A stretch of 62,205 nt of DNA from CAVQGF01 sp045807945 (lineage in GTDB: Bacteria; Acidobacteriota; Terriglobia; Terriglobales; Acidobacteriaceae). Below the pieces are notes generated by a model, which saw only the letters and a program-made list of their open reading frames with translations, searched no databases and was not told where the DNA came from. Positions 24,480 to 34,149 of the stretch are shown one piece after another; the first letter of the stretch is position 1, and each line of letters opens with the position of its first letter. Location of the stretch: contig JBJMGI010000102.1 in NCBI GenBank assembly GCA_045807945.1, positions 1 through 62,205 on the forward strand. Direction: 5' to 3'. The position numbers and the translations under genes were made by a program.

Positions 24480-26786
24480 ATGTGCCCACGCCCGGCGCTT
24501 CGCGCCATCGCTCTCTTCTTCCTGCTTTCAACCTCTGCTCTTGCCGGGGTTCTTAATCTCAGTGTGGTTGATCCCCAATCGGCACGCGTGGCCGGAGCAC
24601 GTGTTTTGATCGTACGAACTTCGGATAACTCTGTTTTCAGGGTGCTGAACACTAACTCCGCGGGTGAGCTCTTGTTAACAGACATTCCTTACGACAGCTA
24701 CCAAATTGAAGTTCTGGCACCCGGCTTCGCTCGTTTCCGACAAGCGATTCGAATACCTGTGGAATCCGCTTTGACCTTTCAGCTTTCCGTGCTGGCCGCA
24801 CCGGAAACCGTCGTCGTCTCCGCGACACGCGCTCCCATGCCCGGCGACGAAAGCGGCTCAATCGTCGAAACCCTGGATAGGTCTCAGATCAAAAATTTGA
24901 ATCCGGTGGCCGCAGGCGAGGTGCTGCGTTTCGTCCCCGGCGCCATCGTCGCCGACTCTGGACAGCGCGGCGGGCTTACTTCCCTGTTCGTGCGGGGCGG
25001 CGAGTCGCGCTACAACAAAGTCATCGTCGATGGCGTGCCGGTCAACGAACCAGGCGGCGTTTTCAATTTCGGCGTTGTTCCGATCGCCCAGACAGACCGC
25101 ATCGAGTTCTTCCGCGGGGCCAATAGTACGTTATATGGCTCAGACGCGATGACCAGCGTGGTCCAAACCTGGAGCCGCACCGGCACCAGCCTCGTGCCTG
25201 AGCTCGAGTTAGGCGCCGACGCAGGAAACTTCGGCACCGCCCATGGTTATGGCTCCTTCGCAGGCGCGTGGAAGCGCTTCGACTACAACGTCTTCGGCAA
25301 TCACTTCACCACCGAGGGAGACGGCGTCAATTCCGCATATTTCAATACCCTCGTCGGCACGAACATCGGCTATACCCTTTCGAAGAATGCAAGCCTCCGG
25401 TTCCGAGGCCGCAATTCGCAGTGGCGGGCCGGGGTTCCCGGGATTTGGGACTTCAACGGTCAAAAGCTGCTTCCGCCTGATGCCGACCAGCGCGCCCGCC
25501 AGGCAGATTTCACCGGCAGCGTCGAGTTGGACATAACCGCGCCGGCGCAGTGGCAACACAAGCTCACTCTCTTCGATTACCACCACGACCGCAGAAACCT
25601 CGACACCAACGACGACCGCGGCTGCTTCGTCAGAAGCGCAACGTTCCTCGGAGCGGATTGCTATTTCGACGACCACCTCAATGTGAATCGCGCCGGCGTG
25701 GACTACCAGGCCACCTGGACGCCGCGCGATTGGTCGCGCTCCATCTTCGGGTATGAATTCGAGGATGAGAACGGGGTGCTGCACGACAAATTCCTGACCG
25801 AAGACGCGTTCTTTCTCCCGCTGCTCGGTACCAGCGATGAGCACGGCCTTCGCCGGAATCATGCCTTGTTCGGAGAACAGACATTCATATACAAGCGCCT
25901 CTCGGTTATCGGCGGCTTGCGATACGTACATAACGAAACGTTCGGTGACCGCGCCGTGCCTAGGGCAGCCGTAACTTTTCTAGCGCTACGGGGAAATGAG
26001 GCCTTATCGGGTACTCGCCTGCGCTTCGCGTTTGCGAAAGGCATCCAGGAGCCGAGTTTCGAAGAATCGTTCGGCAGCAGCGGAGTCAATCCCACGTTGC
26101 CGAACCCGAACCTGAAGCCGGAAGAGAACCGCTCGCTCGAGGGTGGCGTGATCCAGTCCTTCTTTGGCGGCAAGTATTCGTTGGGCGCAACGTACTTTCA
26201 CAACATCTTCAACAATCAGATCGCATTCGAGACAGTAGACCCGATCACCTTCCAGGGAGAATTCTTCAACGTCACGCGTAGCCGCGCACATGGCGTCGAG
26301 CTCGAATTCCACGGGCGTCCCCATACCGGCTGGACGGTGGACGGCGGCTACTTCTACACGCACGCAAAGATCCTCGACGCGCCGCCGCTATGCGATGTCG
26401 CGAATAACTTCCTTAACTGCGTCTTCGATCAGCATTTCACCACCGGGCAGCCGCTGGTGCGGCGTCCGCGACACTCGGGAACGCTACTGATCACCTACGC
26501 CGGCCGCCGCTGGGGCGGAAACTTCGGAGGCACTTTCATCGGGCGCCGCTTCGATAGTGATTTCGGCACGCTCTCGTTCTTCGGCGTGGTGCCGGCAACC
26601 CCGATCGACCACACGGCTGGATACGCGCGCTTCGATCTTGGAGCGTGGTATGCGGTGCACCGCCGCGTGACTCTCTACGCGAATGGGGAGAACATCTTCG
26701 ACCGCCATTACGAAGACGTAGCCGGCTTTCCTGCGCTAGGCGCAACTATCCGCGCAGGCGTGCGCTTCAGAGTGGGGGGAGAGTAG
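24480..26786 (+). CDS. btuB: BtuB-like TonB-dependent outer-membrane receptor
   Basis: The 768-residue protein has a signal peptide (ALRAIALFFLLSTSALA). A carboxypeptidase-regulatory-like beta-sandwich occupies about residues 24-100. The plug domain follows (VVVSATRAPM, FVRGGESRYNKVIVDGVPVN), and then a beta-barrel that ends with a hydrophobic-alternating C-terminus. TonB-dependent receptors import large nutrients across the outer membrane. The cobalamin riboswitch directly upstream points to vitamin B12 or a corrinoid as the substrate; the gene symbol rests on that context. AAGGAGG lies seven bases before the ATG. Confidence 0.88.
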   Translation: MCPRPALRAIALFFLLSTSALAGVLNLSVVDPQSARVAGARVLIVRTSDNSVFRVLNTNSAGELLLTDIPYDSYQIEVLAPGFARFRQAIRIPVESALTFQLSVLAAPETVVVSATRAPMPGDESGSIVETLDRSQIKNLNPVAAGEVLRFVPGAIVADSGQRGGLTSLFVRGGESRYNKVIVDGVPVNEPGGVFNFGVVPIAQTDRIEFFRGANSTLYGSDAMTSVVQTWSRTGTSLVPELELGADAGNFGTAHGYGSFAGAWKRFDYNVFGNHFTTEGDGVNSAYFNTLVGTNIGYTLSKNASLRFRGRNSQWRAGVPGIWDFNGQKLLPPDADQRARQADFTGSVELDITAPAQWQHKLTLFDYHHDRRNLDTNDDRGCFVRSATFLGADCYFDDHLNVNRAGVDYQATWTPRDWSRSIFGYEFEDENGVLHDKFLTEDAFFLPLLGTSDEHGLRRNHALFGEQTFIYKRLSVIGGLRYVHNETFGDRAVPRAAVTFLALRGNEALSGTRLRFAFAKGIQEPSFEESFGSSGVNPTLPNPNLKPEENRSLEGGVIQSFFGGKYSLGATYFHNIFNNQIAFETVDPITFQGEFFNVTRSRAHGVELEFHGRPHTGWTVDGGYFYTHAKILDAPPLCDVANNFLNCVFDQHFTTGQPLVRRPRHSGTLLITYAGRRWGGNFGGTFIGRRFDSDFGTLSFFGVVPATPIDHTAGYARFDLGAWYAVHRRVTLYANGENIFDRHYEDVAGFPALGATIRAGVRFRVGGE

Positions 26787-26789
26787 AGC

Positions 26790-27482
26790 TCAGTTTCCGC
26801 GCGTCATGCTCAAGCGCGGCAACATTTTCGCAACGGAGGTCACGCCTTCGTACTTCTCGCGGCACTCCAGCAGCTTGTCCACTTCTTCTTTGGTGAGCAG
26901 CTGCTGGCGCCCGAGCTGGTGCGTGACCAGCGCGATCTTCGCGAAGTGCTCCACTGTCTCCATCTTCATGTAAGCGGAGAGCAGGTCGGGGCCGTAGGTG
27001 ACCACTCCGTGGTTCGCCATTAGGATGGCGTCGTAATCAGGGACGAAAGGCAAGAGCGCATCCGTCAACTCCGGTGTTCCCGGTGTTCCATATTTCGCCA
27101 GCGGCACCGCACCCAGCGAGATCACGATTTCTGAGACCAACGGCTCTTCCAGCGACATGCCGGCAGCGGCGAATCCGGTCGCGGTCACCGGATGCCCGTG
27201 CACAACGGCATTGATGTCCGGCCGCGTGTTGTAGATCAGCAGATGCATTCCCATCTCGCTCGATGGATTGCGATCGCCGCAGCACTTCTTCCCCTTGAGG
27301 TCCACGATCACCATGTCCTCGGGGCGCATCATCCCTTTGCTCATGCCAGTAGGCGTGGCTAGGATGCGGTCATCATCGAGTCGGACCGAAAGGTTCCCGT
27401 CCGTCGCCGCTACATGACCACACTCATGCAGCTTCTTCCCGAACTGGACAAGGTCGTGCCTGGTTTGGGTTTCAAAGGTCAT
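26790..27482 (-). CDS. Class II aldolase/adducin family protein
   Basis: The 230 residues match the FucA/AraD fold: GNLSVR near residue 29, SSEMGMH with the catalytic Glu (about 74), HGHP zinc ligands (about 95-98), ANHG and the C-terminal zinc histidine in ETVEHFAKI. Relatives cleave or epimerise sugar phosphates such as L-fuculose-1-phosphate or L-ribulose-5-phosphate. The true substrate cannot be told and no sugar operon surrounds it. It converges with the receptor gene and its stop lies four bases past that gene's stop. Confidence 0.88.
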   Translation of the reverse strand: MTFETQTRHDLVQFGKKLHECGHVAATDGNLSVRLDDDRILATPTGMSKGMMRPEDMVIVDLKGKKCCGDRNPSSEMGMHLLIYNTRPDINAVVHGHPVTATGFAAAGMSLEEPLVSEIVISLGAVPLAKYGTPGTPELTDALLPFVPDYDAILMANHGVVTYGPDLLSAYMKMETVEHFAKIALVTHQLGRQQLLTKEEVDKLLECREKYEGVTSVAKMLPRLSMTRGN

Positions 27483-27574
27483 AAAAGCCTATGCATCGTA
27501 CCGTATTCCTGAAATATTGAAAGCGAATTCTTGTCTTGCTGTCGACTGGTAATTCTGCCAACTATACTCAAGCC

Positions 27575-28684
27575 GTGCTGGTATCAGAGTTCGATTTCCA
27601 CCTTCCTCCGGAGCTGATCGCGCAAGAACCGCTCGCTGACCGCTCGGCATCGCGCATGCTGCACCTGGAGCGGGCCTCAGGAAAGTTCTCCGACGCCACC
27701 TTTCGCGATTTTCCGCAAATGCTCCGGCCCGGCGACTTGCTGGTGATGAACAATACCCGCGTCTTCCTGGCGCGCTTATTTGGATGCAGAAGCGGAACTC
27801 ACGCACAGCCGGTCAGCCCTAAGAATCCAGCCGCCCGTGAATTCCTGCGTGGCAAAGTTGAGGTCCTGCTTACAAAGCAGTCGGATGACGATCCGCTCGT
27901 CTGGGAAGCGCTCGCGCGCCCGGGACGCAAGTTGACACCCGGCGAACACGTATTCTTCGGCGGCGCAGAGACCGAAGCCGACCACCGCCTCGCCGCAGAG
28001 ATCATCTCGGTCGGCGACTTCGGCGAGCGGACGCTCCGCTTCGACCCGGTCCCTGATTTGTTCGCCGAAATCGAGCAGCTCGGCCACGTGCCGCTACCAC
28101 CCTACATCTCGCGCGAAGACGCCCCCTCCGACCGCGAACGCTATCAGACGGTTTACGCGCGCGAGCGCGGCTCCGTCGCCGCTCCTACCGCCGGCCTCCA
28201 CTTCACGCCGGAAGTTCTAACCGCCATTCGCCAGCGCGGCGTCGAGACCGCGGAGATAACCCTGCACGTCGGGCTTGGAACATTCCAGCCGGTGCACGCC
28301 GAGCGGGTGGAGGATCACAAGCTGCACCGCGAGCGCTATTCAATCTCGGCGGAAGCTGCGAAAGCGATCAATTCCGCGCGAGACTCCGAGCGCCGCATCA
28401 TCGCCGTGGGAACCACTTCCGTTCGCACGCTCGAATTCGCCGCGTCACAATCGCCTGACGGGAACATTCAGCCCGGCAGCGGCGAGGCGGAAATCTTTAT
28501 TTATCCCGGATACAAGTTCCGCGTGGTGGACGCCATGCTGACCAACTTCCATCTGCCGCAATCCACGTTGCTGATGCTGGTTTGCGCCTTCGCCGGAAAG
28601 CAAAACGTCGTCCGCGCCTACGAGCACGCCGTCAAGGAGCGCTACCGCTTCTTCTCCTACGGCGATTGCATGTTCATCGAGTAA
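27575..28684 (+). CDS. queA: S-adenosylmethionine:tRNA ribosyltransferase-isomerase QueA
   Basis: QueA moves the ribosyl part of SAM onto 7-aminomethyl-7-deazaguanine in tRNA, the next-to-last step of queuosine synthesis. From GTG 27575 the protein is 369 residues and begins VSEFDFHLPPELIAQEPL, the usual family start. A TTG at 27536 is in frame but adds non-family sequence. Other hallmarks are LVMNNTRVF, PTAGLHFTPE, ITLHVGLGTFQPV and TNFHLPQSTLLMLV. Residues 68-85 hold a small insertion rich in Ser, Pro and Ala. It converges with, and overlaps, the next gene by 28 bases. Confidence 0.96.
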   Translation: MLVSEFDFHLPPELIAQEPLADRSASRMLHLERASGKFSDATFRDFPQMLRPGDLLVMNNTRVFLARLFGCRSGTHAQPVSPKNPAAREFLRGKVEVLLTKQSDDDPLVWEALARPGRKLTPGEHVFFGGAETEADHRLAAEIISVGDFGERTLRFDPVPDLFAEIEQLGHVPLPPYISREDAPSDRERYQTVYARERGSVAAPTAGLHFTPEVLTAIRQRGVETAEITLHVGLGTFQPVHAERVEDHKLHRERYSISAEAAKAINSARDSERRIIAVGTTSVRTLEFAASQSPDGNIQPGSGEAEIFIYPGYKFRVVDAMLTNFHLPQSTLLMLVCAFAGKQNVVRAYEHAVKERYRFFSYGDCMFIE

Positions 28685-29412
28685 TTTCTCGAACCGTCTG
28701 TTTGAGCGTTCAATTCAGCCACGAGTCCGAGGCAGCACGCGAGAATAGCTGCGAGTGAGATTGAGGAAAACGAATAGAGCAGCCAATTACCCCGGAAGGT
28801 GTCCTCCCAGAAAGCTTCCACCCCCATCAGCGTCAGACTGAGGGGGACTACCTTCGATAGATAGCCAGGAAGCGTTCTCTTGATGACCCCAGGCCTGAAT
28901 AGAACAAAAGCGCAGCAGGAACTTACGACTGCCAGAGTGAGCAGGCAAACGCCTTGCGGGCCCCCGAGGTGTGCAGATAAGGGGCTATTCACCACAATGA
29001 GTATCGATCCCACGATATAGATCACAAACGTGATCGTTCCAACCTTCACCGCGCGTTCAAGGCTTTTAAGCAAACTCTCCTTTGACAGGCTAGCCGTAGC
29101 GCGTACGGGCAAGGTGATCATCGTCCTCAAGGCGAACCAAAACAGCCAAGAAAGACAAACTGCGGCCGAAGTGAGCGCGGTTTCGTTGATTTCAGTTGAA
29201 AGCGTGCTGTCCGCCAGAGAAAGCAGTACCACGAGCAATGCGCTCAGGACCAAAACCAAGCTGGCGGAATTATTCCTGACCACGTCCCGCAGTATGGGTT
29301 CCTTGTAGGCCAGAGAAGGGTGAACCATCTTGAGAGTCCAGCCCAGCCACAGGATGATGCCCATGAAGAGAGCGACGAGGAGATACGGGCCACTTATGTC
29401 CACAGAAAGCAC
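28657..29412 (-). CDS. Unknown multi-pass membrane protein
   Basis: The product is hydrophobic with about six predicted membrane segments (for example YLLVALFMGIILWLGW, LVLVLSALLVVLLSLA, FVIYIVGSILIVV and LAAILACCLGLVAEL). I place the start near GTG 29412; the open frame reaches 29544 but that part overlaps the polA start region. Codon use is less GC-biased at third positions than in its neighbours, which hints at a different history. I do not recognise a family. It diverges from polA and its end overlaps queA. Confidence 0.6.
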   Translation of the reverse strand: MLSVDISGPYLLVALFMGIILWLGWTLKMVHPSLAYKEPILRDVVRNNSASLVLVLSALLVVLLSLADSTLSTEINETALTSAAVCLSWLFWFALRTMITLPVRATASLSKESLLKSLERAVKVGTITFVIYIVGSILIVVNSPLSAHLGGPQGVCLLTLAVVSSCCAFVLFRPGVIKRTLPGYLSKVVPLSLTLMGVEAFWEDTFRGNWLLYSFSSISLAAILACCLGLVAELNAQTDGSRNYSMNMQSP

Positions 29413-29475
29413 CCTCAACTTACTTAGATTTGTCCTGAGAGTCGCTAAGCTGCCACCATCCTTTAAACTATTTCC

Positions 29476-32205
29476 TTGGCTCCCCCAAACCAAAAGCGGC
29501 TCTTCTTGATCGATACCTACTCGTTTATCTTCCGCGCCTACCACGCGATGGCGCGGCAGCGGCCCATGTCCACCAAGACGGGCATTCCCACCGCCGCGAC
29601 CTACGTGTTCGTGAACATGCTGAAAAAGCTACGCGCGGACTTTTCGCCCGAGTACATCGCCGCCATCTTCGAGAGCGGGCCGACCTTTCGCGACGAGCAG
29701 GCAGCCACGCGTAAGGCCATCCAGAAGTTCGACATCAAATCGCAGAGCTTCACCGAAGTCGCCTACGCCGGGTACAAGGCCAACCGCGCCGAGATGCCGC
29801 CCGACCTCCGCCAGCAGGTCCCATTCATCAAGCGCGCCCTCGCCGCGTACCGCATCCCCATGCTCGAGAGCACCGGCTTCGAGGCCGACGACGTGATTGG
29901 CACGCTCGCGCACAAAGCTGCGAAGGAAAGTTTTGAAGTTTTCGTAGTCTCGTCAGACAAAGACATGCTGCAACTCGTCGGCGGCAAAGTGTGCGTGCTC
30001 AATCCCCCGAAAGACAACCTGATCTGCGACGCCGCCAAGGTCGACGAGATCCTGGGCGTGAAGCCCGAACAAGTCGTAGACGTGATGGCGCTGCGCGGTG
30101 ATTCGGTCGATAACATCCCCGGCGCGCCTGGTATCGGCGACAAGGGCTCGGTCGAGCTCATCCAGCGCTTCGGCTCGCTCGATTCCCTGCTTGCGCACGC
30201 AAGCGAAGTGGAGAAGAAGAGCTACCGCGAGTCGCTGCTCAACAATAAAGAGCAGATCCTGTGGAGCAAGCAGCTGGTCACCATCGATTGCAACGTGCCG
30301 ATCGAGTTCGAACCTGAGGCCATGCGCGCTCAGGAGCCGCAAGGTCAGGAGCTGCGCGAACTCTTCACCGAACTCGAGTTCACCACGCTGTTGAAAGATA
30401 TTTCCCCTTCTGTCGTCCTCGCCGACACCGACTACCGCGCCGCCAACAGCGCAGATGACATTAAGAAGTTGCTGAAGGGGATTCCCAAAGGCGGAGCGTT
30501 GGCCATCGCTGTCGAGTTCGCCGCGGCCGCTACAGTGAGCGAATCGGAAGCAGACGAGCTCGAAGCCGAGTCGGGCACACTTCCGCTGATCCCGCCAGCG
30601 CTGGCCGCCGGAACCGTCGTGCCCGCGGGAAAGATCGCCATCTCCGGAAAAGCCGGTGAGGCGCTCACTATCGAGCTCGATGGCGGCGCCATCAACGATG
30701 CTCTGGCGGCTGCGCTCGCCGAACCGAAGCTCCCGAAAGCCTTTCACGACTACAAAGCCGCGCTGCATGCGTTCGTTCCGCGCGGCATCGAGCTTCGGGG
30801 AGCCCGCGACGAGACCAGCTTGTATTCGTACCTGCTGAACTCCACATTCTCCAATCACGCCCTCCCGGAGATTGGCCTTCGGCAATTCAACCTGAAGCTT
30901 TCCGGAGAGGTCGCCGAGTCTGCCGACGTCACCGGCCGCGCTGCCGCCATGCTGCGCAAAGAAGTGGACGATGCCGGCCTGCTACCCGTTTACGAGATGA
31001 TCGACCTGCCGCTCGTCCCCGTGCTCGCTTCCATGGAGCGCGCCGGCGTGAAGATCGATCAGAAGCAACTCGGTGTTCTCTCCAAGCGCCTCGATGGCGA
31101 GTGCAGCAGCAAGGCCAAGCTCATCCATCAGCTTGCCGGCCAGGAATTCAACATCAACTCGCCCAAGCAGCTTGGCGACGTGCTCTTCAACAAGATGAAC
31201 CTGCCCAAGCCGGTGAAGTACGGTAAGGGCAAGACGATTTCGACCGCGGTCGATGTCTTGGAAGAACTCGCCGCTGAACACGAGATTGCGAAGCGCGTGC
31301 TCGAGTACCGCCAGGTTTCGAAGCTGAAGTCCACATACGTGGACGCGCTGCCGATGTTGCTGAATCCCGAAACGGCGCGCCTGCACACCACCTTCAACCA
31401 GACAGGCACCGCGACGGGCAGACTCTCTTCAACGAACCCCAATTTGCAAAACATCCCCATCCGCACCGAGCAGGGACGCGAGATCCGTGCCGCCTTCATC
31501 GCCGAAGAAGGTCACGTGCTGCTCGCTGCCGACTACTCGCAGATCGAACTTCGCCTGCTCGCCCACTTTTCCGGAGATGAGCTTCTGGTGGAAGCTTTCC
31601 GCCGCGGCGATGACATCCATGCGCTCACCGCGTCGCAGGTCTTCGGCGTACCACCCATGATGCTCGACGCCGAGCACCGCCGCCGCGCCAAAGCGGTGAA
31701 CTTCGGCATCGTCTACGGCATCTCGCCATTTGGCCTTGCCGCGCAGCTCGATATTGAGCAGAAGGAAGCCAAGCAGTTCATCGAGGCATATTTCACAAAG
31801 TACAAAGGTGTGCGCGCCTGGCTAGATAGTGTTCTCGAGCAAGCGCGCAAAGAATCCAAAGTCTCAACCCTCTTCGGACGCACGCGCCCGATTCCCGATA
31901 TCAATAGCAAGAACGCGAATATGCGCGGCTTCGCAGAGCGCACCGCGACCAACACTCCGCTGCAAGGCACGGCAGCCGATCTGATCAAGCTGGCGATGAT
32001 ACGTCTCGACGAGGAGCTGCGCACCCGCAAGCTGAAATCGCGTATGACGCTGCAGGTGCACGACGAGCTTGTCTTCGAGGTCCCGCTGGACGAAGTGGAG
32101 ACAATGCGCGACCTGGTGCGCGACAAGATGGAAAATGTCTATGAGCTGAAGGTTCCTATTGTGGCTGATATTGGGGTGGGTAAAAACTGGCGGGACATGG
32201 ATTAG
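29476..32205 (+). CDS. polA: DNA polymerase I
   Basis: PolA fills gaps and removes RNA primers in replication and repair. The 909 residues give a 5'-3' exonuclease (1-300; LFLIDTYSFIFRAYHA, STGFEADDVIGTLA), a middle 3'-5' exonuclease-like domain (about 315-510) and the polymerase (from about 525). The polymerase holds motif A DYSQIELRLLAHFSGDE, motif B RRRAKAVNFGIVYG and motif C QVHDELVFEVP. The proofreading domain appears dead: where active enzymes have DTET, this one reads AIAVEF, followed by a Glu/Ser-rich insertion. The start is TTG 29476. It converges with glmM and the stops abut. Confidence 0.96.
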   Translation: MAPPNQKRLFLIDTYSFIFRAYHAMARQRPMSTKTGIPTAATYVFVNMLKKLRADFSPEYIAAIFESGPTFRDEQAATRKAIQKFDIKSQSFTEVAYAGYKANRAEMPPDLRQQVPFIKRALAAYRIPMLESTGFEADDVIGTLAHKAAKESFEVFVVSSDKDMLQLVGGKVCVLNPPKDNLICDAAKVDEILGVKPEQVVDVMALRGDSVDNIPGAPGIGDKGSVELIQRFGSLDSLLAHASEVEKKSYRESLLNNKEQILWSKQLVTIDCNVPIEFEPEAMRAQEPQGQELRELFTELEFTTLLKDISPSVVLADTDYRAANSADDIKKLLKGIPKGGALAIAVEFAAAATVSESEADELEAESGTLPLIPPALAAGTVVPAGKIAISGKAGEALTIELDGGAINDALAAALAEPKLPKAFHDYKAALHAFVPRGIELRGARDETSLYSYLLNSTFSNHALPEIGLRQFNLKLSGEVAESADVTGRAAAMLRKEVDDAGLLPVYEMIDLPLVPVLASMERAGVKIDQKQLGVLSKRLDGECSSKAKLIHQLAGQEFNINSPKQLGDVLFNKMNLPKPVKYGKGKTISTAVDVLEELAAEHEIAKRVLEYRQVSKLKSTYVDALPMLLNPETARLHTTFNQTGTATGRLSSTNPNLQNIPIRTEQGREIRAAFIAEEGHVLLAADYSQIELRLLAHFSGDELLVEAFRRGDDIHALTASQVFGVPPMMLDAEHRRRAKAVNFGIVYGISPFGLAAQLDIEQKEAKQFIEAYFTKYKGVRAWLDSVLEQARKESKVSTLFGRTRPIPDINSKNANMRGFAERTATNTPLQGTAADLIKLAMIRLDEELRTRKLKSRMTLQVHDELVFEVPLDEVETMRDLVRDKMENVYELKVPIVADIGVGKNWRDMD

Positions 32206-33573
32206 CTACTCACCGATCGCCGAACGTATCGCCCCGCTGATCGCATCGGCAAACTTTTTCACCAGAGCTTCCGACTCCGCCTCGATCATCACGCGCGCCA
32301 GCTTCTCCGTCCCCGAGTAGCGCACCACCACGCGCCCGTTGCCATCCAGTGACTTCTCCGCCACGGCGATCGCTTCCGCGACTGCCGGAATCTCCTTCAA
32401 CGGCCTCTTCTCCCGCACACGGATGTTCTGAATCGTCTGGGGGAATACCTTGAAGTCGCTCAGCAACTCGTCGAGCGACTTCCCGCTACGGGCGATGATT
32501 TCCAAAATCCGCAGCGCGGTTAACAGTCCGTCGCCGGTGGTTGCGTCGCCGTCGCGGAAGAGGATGTGACCGCTCTGTTCGCCGCCAAGCGTCGCGCCCG
32601 TCTTGTTCATCTCTTCCAGTACGTATTTGTCGCCCACTGGGGCGCGCAGCATCTTGATGCCGGAACGTTTCAGCGCGGCTTCGAGTCCCATGTTCGACAT
32701 GGTCGTCGCGACCACCAGATCTTCTTTCAGCGCATTCCGCGCCTTCATGTCGCGCGCAGCCAGAAGAAGCAGCGCGTCGCCATTGACGACGTTTCCATGG
32801 GAATCCGCGAAGAGGACGCGGTCAGCGTCGCCGTCGAAACATATCCCGATGTCGAGAGCGCGCAGCATCACCTCGCCCGCAACCACTTCCGGATGCAGCG
32901 CGCCGCACTGCTCATTGATGTTGCGGCCGTTTGCCTGATTGTGCGTAAAGACGGCGCGCAAGCCGGCGCGGTCGAAAATCTCCGGCGCAAGGTCCACCGC
33001 GGCACCATTCGCACAATCGATGACCGCTCGAACCCCGCCCAAACGCAGTTTGACGTGCGACATGAGCCACTCGGCATAGTCATGGTCGAGCGAAGAATCG
33101 TGATAAAGCGGGGCGATGATCTGCGGCGGAGTGGCACCGCCGTTCAACTCGTTGAAGATGATGGACTCGATGTCCATCTCAGCGGCATCGGAGAGCTTGA
33201 AGCCATCGTGCCCGAAGATCTTGATTCCGTTATCGCGCCACGGATTATGCGACGCCGAAATAACAATCCCGGCTGCAAAGTCTCGCGTGCGCGCGAGGTA
33301 AGCGACCCCCGGGGTGGTGATGACTCCTGCACTTTCAGTGGTGGTATTTGCCGATGCGAGGCCCGCAGCGACCGACTCCGCGATCTGCGGCCCGGATTCG
33401 CGCGTGTCCATCCCGATGACCACGTGCAGGCTGGCGTGCTGGCGGGCTAGGTAAAGCCCAAGCGCGCGTCCCACGGCAAAGGTCGTCCGCGGATCAAGCG
33501 GAAATTCGCCCGCGACGCCGCGGATGCCGTCGGTGCCGAAGAGGTGCCGGGCTGATTGTTGGGGAACGCTCAA
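32206..33573 (-). CDS. glmM: Phosphoglucosamine mutase GlmM
   Basis: GlmM interconverts glucosamine-6-phosphate and glucosamine-1-phosphate on the route to UDP-GlcNAc for peptidoglycan and lipopolysaccharide. The 455-residue protein has the family start LFGTDGIRGVAGE, the phosphoserine loop VISASHNPWRDNGIKIF (active Ser about 108), the metal loop DGDADR and the C-terminal phosphate-binding RYSGTEKLARVMIEAE. The start is TTG 33573. A terminator separates it from the XRE gene upstream, so it has its own promoter. Confidence 0.96.
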   Translation of the reverse strand: MSVPQQSARHLFGTDGIRGVAGEFPLDPRTTFAVGRALGLYLARQHASLHVVIGMDTRESGPQIAESVAAGLASANTTTESAGVITTPGVAYLARTRDFAAGIVISASHNPWRDNGIKIFGHDGFKLSDAAEMDIESIIFNELNGGATPPQIIAPLYHDSSLDHDYAEWLMSHVKLRLGGVRAVIDCANGAAVDLAPEIFDRAGLRAVFTHNQANGRNINEQCGALHPEVVAGEVMLRALDIGICFDGDADRVLFADSHGNVVNGDALLLLAARDMKARNALKEDLVVATTMSNMGLEAALKRSGIKMLRAPVGDKYVLEEMNKTGATLGGEQSGHILFRDGDATTGDGLLTALRILEIIARSGKSLDELLSDFKVFPQTIQNIRVREKRPLKEIPAVAEAIAVAEKSLDGNGRVVVRYSGTEKLARVMIEAESEALVKKFADAISGAIRSAIGE

Positions 33574-33584
33574 GAGTCCATTCT

Positions 33585-33616
33585 ACAAAAAAGGAAATCG
33601 CGCCCTCAGGCGCGAT
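33585..33616 (-). terminator. Rho-independent terminator of the XRE regulator gene
   Basis: On the minus strand ATCGCGCC and GGCGCGAT form an 8-bp stem with a four-base loop (33597-33616), followed by a T-rich run (complement of 33585-33596). It lies 20 bases past the XRE stop codon and just before the glmM start. Confidence 0.85.
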
Positions 33617-33635
33617 GAGTTCTGCTCAAAATCCT

Positions 33636-33989
33636 CTACCGCCCGGCTCCAGCCGCCATCTTCTTCACCATGGCGATCACTAGCTTGCGGTCGCTGTCGT
33701 TCAGGTTGCCGGAATAACGGCGTATCTGGCTCAGGAAGCGTAGTTCGTCATCGGTAAGTTGCGGGACGACCTTGCCGTGCCCGTTGTCACTACCGGATTC
33801 GGCGAAGAACTGCCCCAGCGGCATCTCCATAGCTCCTGCGATCTTGGCCAGGGTATCGAGCGAAGGGATGGTGTGCCCGTTCTCCACGCGCGAAAGATAG
33901 CAGCGCAGCAGCCCAGTACGTTTTTCGATATCGCCTTGCGACATCCCCTTTTGCAGACGGAAATTGCGGATGGTGTCACCGATGTTCAT
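33636..33989 (-). CDS. XRE family helix-turn-helix regulator
   Basis: From ATG 33989 the protein has 117 residues; a GTG four codons earlier is also possible. The N-terminal part is a Cro/C1-type helix-turn-helix (IGDTIRNFRLQKGMSQGDIE, then CYLSRVENGHTIPSLDTLAKIA). The C-terminal half is short and charged (LTDDELRFLSQIRRYSG) and probably mediates dimer contact. It is followed by a clear terminator, so it is transcribed alone or with the broken STAS gene upstream. The target genes are unknown. Confidence 0.9.
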   Translation of the reverse strand: MNIGDTIRNFRLQKGMSQGDIEKRTGLLRCYLSRVENGHTIPSLDTLAKIAGAMEMPLGQFFAESGSDNGHGKVVPQLTDDELRFLSQIRRYSGNLNDSDRKLVIAMVKKMAAGAGR

Positions 33990-34149
33990 CGAGGCTTCCA
34001 CTTTGTTTTGTCCTATGGGTGCTGCATCTGCCGCTCCGAACTGCTAGCTTCTCGGAGCCGTCTGGGGAGTGGCTGCATAGTAATCAGAGAGGAACCTCTT
34101 GGCAAGGACAAAAAATGACAACGTCGGCAGGCGTACCGAGTAGGAATGT

